Positions 58,796 to 64,000 of a stretch of DNA of 64,000 nt are shown one piece after another. Every line of letters begins with the position of its first letter. The stretch's first letter is position 1. This DNA is from Reticulascus tulasneorum (taxonomy: Eukaryota > Ascomycota > Sordariomycetes > Glomerellales > Reticulascaceae), in contig LSAX01000007.1 of NCBI GenBank assembly GCA_001557505.1, positions 2,976,001 through 3,040,000 on the forward strand, in the 5' to 3' direction. The translations under genes were made by a program, and so were the position numbers. The notes below the pieces were generated by a model. That model was not told where the DNA came from. It ran no database searches and was given only the letters and a program-made list of their open reading frames with translations.

Positions 58796-60885
58796 CTAAT
58801 ATCAAAGGTATATCTATATATAACATTTAAAGGCTTATTATGTTAATAATCAGCTATTTCCAACAAAATGCCGCCTATACCCTTAGGCCTACTCAGCGTT
58901 TTCAAAGATCTCCTTTTATCCACGGTAGGGGTTATAGCCACTGTTGTTGGTATTTTATAACAATTAAGGATTATATCTAGATTCTAAAGGTTAAAGTAGC
59001 TTAAGAAAATCATAAAAAAGCTAATAAGTTTATAAGCTTTACAAATAAAATTATTACTTACTAGATATTATAACTTACCAGGTCTTCTAGCTAGCTTATA
59101 GCTATTTACAAAAGATATCTAGAAAGCTATTTGTTTGTTATTACTACATAATAACAACGTATATCACCATGTCCTTTATAATACGCTAAGTCTATATAAT
59201 ACACCAGATCTCTTTTATAACCTTAAATTGTAAAGAATACCATTATAATATAAAATACTGGCCAGCCTGTTATTAAAAACCTTAATAGTTATTAAGTAAA
59301 ATAATTAACGACTATTTATAAAGCCTTATAATTTACTTAAGCTATAAGTCTTTCACGGTTTTTATAACTTAATATATATAATAAAGTAAAAACTAAGACT
59401 TAACGTTATAAACTTATTATATGTTTACAAATATTAAGCTTATTATATATTAGATCATATATTAGCTAAACTTATCTTATTAGCTAAGTTAGTCTTTACT
59501 TACTGGTATTACCGGTCTTATTATTATTAACAAAGGATATTTAAATGGTAACCTTGTTGGTTTCTATTAAAAATAATTATTAATTAGAAAAGTCTAGATT
59601 AAAACTATATAACTTTTTATAAATTAGCTTTTAATTATATAAAACTTAACTTTTAATAAGGTTATAATTAAAATTATTACTCTAGACTCTTAAGCTTCTT
59701 ATTAGCTTTTAACTATCTTAAGAAAGTTAATAAACTTTAATAATATTTTTATTAATATTATTAATTAGTTTAACCGTTCTTTTTTCCAAATTATGTTAAC
59801 AACTTATTATATATAAAAAGTATAATCTTTATATTAAAAAACCAAATAGTTTTATATTAAACTATCTAGAAACTAACTTTTTAATATAATAAAATCTTAT
59901 AAAATAACCTCTTAAAGATATAATAAAAAGTTAATAAAGTTAATAACTATTAGATCTTTTATTTACTTCTATTTAAGTTTAAATATATCTTATTATTAAT
60001 TAAATTATAACTAAATAAAGCTTATTAATAATTATAATAACAAAATATTAGCCTAAATAATCTTAAAGAAGCCGATTTACCTTAGATAATTAGCTATTAT
60101 TTATATAAACATCTATAATAAAAATTTAAGATAATAACTAATTATAATATCTTAATTTTACTAACTAACTTATTAAATCTATTTTTTATTAATTCTTTTT
60201 AGCTTAGTTATTTTTACTCTTAAGTTTTAATTAATATATATTTTCTTATTTAAAGATATCTTAATATATTTAAAAAATTTAATAATTTAGTTTTATTAAA
60301 AATTATATAAGAAAACTATAAAAGGAAATATTATAATATCTTTAATTAGCTAGATATTATATTATTAAAATTAATTTATAAAGTCTAAGAAAAGCTTTAT
60401 TAAGAAGTCTTATTAATAAAAAAGATAAAATATTAATATTCTAAATATATAAATAAGAAAATTAAAATTATAAAAAATCCTAATTATCTTAAGCTAACCA
60501 TATTAATTTTTCTTATTACCTTATATAATAATAATTAATAATATATATTTTATAAAACTTTTATTAATAAGTTTAAAAGTTAAAAGATTAAATATTTTAA
60601 AATCTTAATATTTATTATTATAAAAGAATATATAATAGCTAAATAATATATTAATAAAAGTCTAAAAATAATACTTTAAAAAGTTAGTTATATAAGCTTA
60701 TAATTAGTTAATAATACTTTATAATTTATCTTTTATATATCTGTTAAAGAAAATATCTTAACCTTTATTAACATAATTTGCTTTATCTTATATAATATCT
60801 CAACATTATAAAGATTTAATATATTCTTAAATATTATCTTCTTAAAAGGAAAAATAATAATTTATATTAAGAACTTTTTATGTTT
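58796..60885 (+). repeat. Copy 1 of a long direct duplication
   Basis: This segment aligns with 61650-63405 from its start (GTATATCTATATATAACATTTAAAG-like) to its end (AACTTTTTAT). It keeps many C and G bases where the other copy has T and A, so it is the less mutated copy. It also has about 325 extra bases (about 59645-59970) that are missing from copy 2 between short matching words. A possible gag-like Cys segment is encoded near 58935, but too weakly to classify the element. Confidence 0.75.
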
Positions 60886-61649
60886 AATAAAAATCTATAA
60901 TAATAATTATATAATTCTAGATAAATTATTAATTAAGTTAAATCTCTTCCTAATATATATTATTAATTACTTTATAACTCTTAGCTTAAAAAAGTTAGTT
61001 TATAACTTTTTTAAATTAAAAATAAATAATAATTTATCTTTTATAATAATATTATTATCATAATATTATTTCTTCTTATAGAACTATTAGAACTTTTCTT
61101 ATTTTAAATCATATATAAAATTTATATTTTTTAATTAGTTTTTTTAAATAATAAAAAAGATATTTTATAAGTTTATCTATAACTTATCATTATTAATAAT
61201 AACCTAGTTATTAACTAACTAATAATTAATATATCATACAACGATGATAATAATAAAACTATAATTAAATTAAAAATTATAATAACCGTTTTATTTAACC
61301 ATATTAAGCCTTTCTTTTATTAAATTATTAATATATCATTAAAAATTATAAATATTAACTAAATTAAGTTAATTTTAAATAAATTAGTTAAATAGAAAGA
61401 ATAAATAATAATATAATTATAAATGAACATAATATATATATAATAGATAATATACTTATTATGATCTTTAATTAAAACTAAATTTATAAAAAAGTTAAAA
61501 CGAATAAATATTATAATAAATAAACTAAATAAGAAAAATAAAATATCTATGGTTTTAATAATAACTAAATTATAAATATTCTATAATCTAGCTAATAAGG
61601 TAGATAAATTAGGTAAGACATGCTTATTAAGAAAATTATCTATAATTAT

Positions 61650-63405
61650 ATTAATTATAATTATTAAGAATATATCTATATATAATGTTTAAAAGCTTAT
61701 TATGTTAAGAATTAACCATTTTTACTAAAATATTATTTATACTTTTAAGCTTACTTAACACCTTAAAGATCTCTTTTTATCCACGATAAAGGTTATAATT
61801 ACTATTATTAATATTTTATAATAATTAAAGATTATATCTAGATTTTAAAAGCTAAGATAACTTAAAAAAATCATAAAAAAACTAATAAATTTATAAACTT
61901 TATAAATAAAATTATTATTTATTAGATATTATAACTTATTAGGTCTTCTAACTAATTTATAATTATTTATAAAAGATATTTAGAAAACTATTCATCTATT
62001 ATTATTATATAATAATAACATATATCATTATCTCCTCTATAATATGTTAAATTTATATAATATATTAAATCTTTTTTATAACTTTAAACTATAAAGAATA
62101 TTATTATAATTTAAAATATTAACCAGCTTATTATTAAGAATCTTAACAATTATTAAATAAAACAATTAATAATTATTTATAAAACTTTATAATTTATTTA
62201 AATTATAAATCTTTTATAATTTTTATAACTTAACATATATAATAAAATAAAAGTTAAGACTTAATATTATAAACTTATTATATATTTACAAATATTAAAC
62301 TTATTACGTATTAGATTATATACTAACTAAGCTTATCTTATTAGCTAGGCTAATCTTTATTTACTAATATTACCGGTCTTATTATTATTAATAAAAAATA
62401 TTTAAATAATAACTTTATTAATTTTTATTAAAAATAACTACTAACTAGAAAAATATAGATTAAAGTTATATAGCTTTTTATAAACTAACTTTTAATTATA
62501 TAAAACTTAAATATATTTTATTATTAATCAAATTATAACTAAATAAGATTTATTAATAATCATAGCAACGGAATATTAGCCTAAATAATCTTAAAGAAGC
62601 TAATTTATTTTAGATAACTAGTTATTATTTATATAAACGTTTATAATAAAAAATTAAGATAATAACTAATTATAATATCTTAATTTTACTAACTAACTTA
62701 TTAGATTTATTTCTTATTAATTTTTTTTAGCTTAATTATTTTTATCTTTAAGTTCTAACTAATATATATCTTCTTATTTAAAAATATCTTAATATATTTA
62801 AAAGTTTTAACAACCTAATCTTATTAAAAAATTATATAAAAAAACTATAAAAAAAGACATCATAATACCCTTAATCAGCTAGATATCATACCATTAAAAC
62901 CAGCTTATAAAGTCTAAAAAAACTCTATTAAGAAGTCTTATTAATAAAAAAGATAAAATATTAATATTCTAAATATATAGATAAAAAGATTCTAGTTATA
63001 AAGAGCCTTGGTTATCTTAAACCGGCTATATTAGTTCTTTTTATTACCTTATATAATAATGATTAATAATATATATTTTATAAAGCTTTTATTAATAAAC
63101 TTAAAAGTTAAAAGATCAAATATCTTAAAATCTTAACGTTTATTACCATGAAAAAGTATATAATAACTAAATAGCATATTAATAAAAATCTAAAAATAAC
63201 ATTCTAAAGAGTTAGTTATATAAGTTTATAATTAACCAGTGATATTTTATAATTTATCTTTTATATATCTATTAAAAAGGATATCTTAACTTTTATCAGC
63301 ATAGTTTACTTTATCTTATATAATATCTTAATATTATAAAGATTTAATATATTCCTAAATATTATCTTCTTAAAAGGAAAAATAACAATTTATATTAAAA
63401 ACTTT
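61650..63405 (+). repeat. Copy 2 of a long direct duplication
   Basis: This is a more AT-rich version of 58796-60885 in the same orientation, lacking about 325 internal bases. Differences are dominated by C-to-T and G-to-A relative to copy 1, the expected result of unequal RIP on two copies. Its right end abuts the inverted-repeat arm at 63412, so one element is probably inserted into or beside the other. Confidence 0.75.
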
Positions 63406-63411
63406 TTATAC

Positions 63412-64000
63412 TAAAAGATTAAATATCACTTATTATATAAGATTTTTATATAGAAATTAAAACTATATTATCTTTGTTATCTAATTCTTAAAGATTATAA
63501 TGAAAAATATCTTTACTTTACTTAGTAATAACTTATTTTAACGATAAAAGCGAGTTAGATAATTTATAATAGTAAAAAGCTAGGTCTAAAGAATGAAAAA
63601 AGCCTTTTTAGCCTTTTTTTCCTCTTTTTTTAACTTCTTTTACGTTTAGATAAGATAAATAACTAAGAAATAGATTAGAAAACGAAAGCCTAACAAATAA
63701 GAAAAAACTTATAAGAAGAAGCTATAAAAATACTATCGTAGTTTATATAACTTTAACGAATATATTTAAAATAACGTAACAAATTAGAACTTATATAATA
63801 TATTAAGTTTTATTTAAAATAGTTTAAATAAGATATATTAATATTAACGTTTAGAAGGTCTATATAATTAGCTAATTATTAATATTTAAAGACTTTTAAA
63901 ATAAGAAGATTACGTTAAGAACGAACTTTCGAAATATAACTTAATATATTATTAATATATAACGAAAATAAATAAAAACGTAAAACTTAACAAAAAACAA
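63412..64000 (+). repeat. Right arm of a long diverged inverted repeat
   Basis: This is the inverted counterpart of 47417-48005. The match is cut off by the window end, so the true arm is longer and should correspond to DNA below 47417, at least part of 46340-47417. Confidence 0.75.

Larger units (their letters stand above)
46340..64000. other. Extremely AT-rich block of decayed repeats (RIP-type isochore)
   Basis: From about 46340 to the window end the sequence is almost only A and T, by eye well under a quarter G+C, with no functional gene. Readable relics are DNA transposons, a retroelement and duplicated segments, all full of stop codons. Duplicate copies differ mostly by C/T and G/A exchanges and coding relics carry TAA/TAG where Gln or Trp is expected, as RIP would leave. 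A slightly less AT-rich island lies around 57300-59500, where relics are better preserved. Centromeres of many ascomycetes look like this, but so do other AT isochores. The block continues beyond the window. Confidence 0.9.

Noticed and set aside
58930..58985. Possible CCHC zinc knuckle of a gag protein (GYSHCCWYFITIKDY)
   Set aside because: Spacing resembles CX2CX4HX4C, but two Cys and the His would all have to be mutated; too weak to call.
46340..64000. Tandem arrays as CRISPR or telomere repeats
   Set aside because: Units follow each other without spacers and none is a telomeric TTAGGG-type repeat; the host is a fungus.

Overview
This window reads as nuclear DNA of a filamentous ascomycete (Pezizomycotina). 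The evidence is short introns (about 50-90 bases) with GTRNGT donors and CTRAC branch points, fungus-specific families (AzgA purine permease, PDR-type ABC transporter, HET-domain protein, fungal Zn-finger proteins, an Mte1/Dbl2-type protein), and an abrupt change at about 46.3 kb from ordinary gene-bearing DNA to extremely AT-rich DNA full of decayed transposons. That two-compartment layout, with repeat copies differing mainly by C/T and G/A changes, is what repeat-induced point mutation (RIP) produces. I cannot name the species; a sordariomycete is a guess from the look of the genes.

Layout. 1-3.3 kb holds no gene I can support. 3.3-5.3 kb (+) is a Ser/Pro-rich protein whose middle exons I could not resolve. 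6.2-7.7 kb (-) is a BAR-SH3 membrane-curvature protein. 8.9-11.4 kb (+) is a ZGRF1/Mte1/Dbl2-type DNA repair protein. 12.3-14.0 kb (+) is a Zn-binding protein with a GC-AG intron. 15.5-18.0 kb (+) is a large putative transcription regulator with half a Zn cluster and hydrophobic C-terminal segments. 19.5-20.9 kb (+) is the tRNA adenosine deaminase subunit Tad2. 21.3-22.5 kb (-) is a double GFA/CENP-V zinc protein. 23.0-24.9 kb (-) is an AzgA-type purine transporter. After 3.5 kb without a supported gene come a basic, charged fungal protein (28.4-29.3 kb, +), a BAHD-like acyltransferase (29.8-31.3 kb, -) and a PDR ABC transporter (33.8-38.7 kb, -). 40.7-42.9 kb (-) is a HET-domain gene broken by two frameshifts and a stop. 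43.3-46.1 kb (-) holds exons of one or two membrane or secreted proteins of unknown family.

At 46.24-46.29 kb two perfect hairpins lie close together, and just after them the AT-rich block starts and runs to the window end. Inside it I could still read a 4.6-kb hAT-family DNA transposon with matching terminal inverted repeats, imperfect 8-bp target duplications and a recognisable transposase C-terminal domain; a Ty3/gypsy reverse transcriptase-RNase H relic nested in it; a 1.0-kb non-autonomous relative with its own target duplication; a roughly 590-bp inverted repeat with arms 15 kb apart; a 1.8-2.1-kb direct duplication; and three clean tandem arrays (9, 17 and 31 bp). The block could be a centromere/pericentromere or another AT isochore; sequence alone cannot decide.

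Most of the left two thirds is ordinary housekeeping and regulatory content. The points most worth a second look are the regulator with hydrophobic C-terminal segments, the pair of half Zn-cluster proteins (one assembled across a GC-AG intron), the hAT autonomous/non-autonomous pair, and the isochore boundary with its hairpins. I did not find evidence for a wholly new system.
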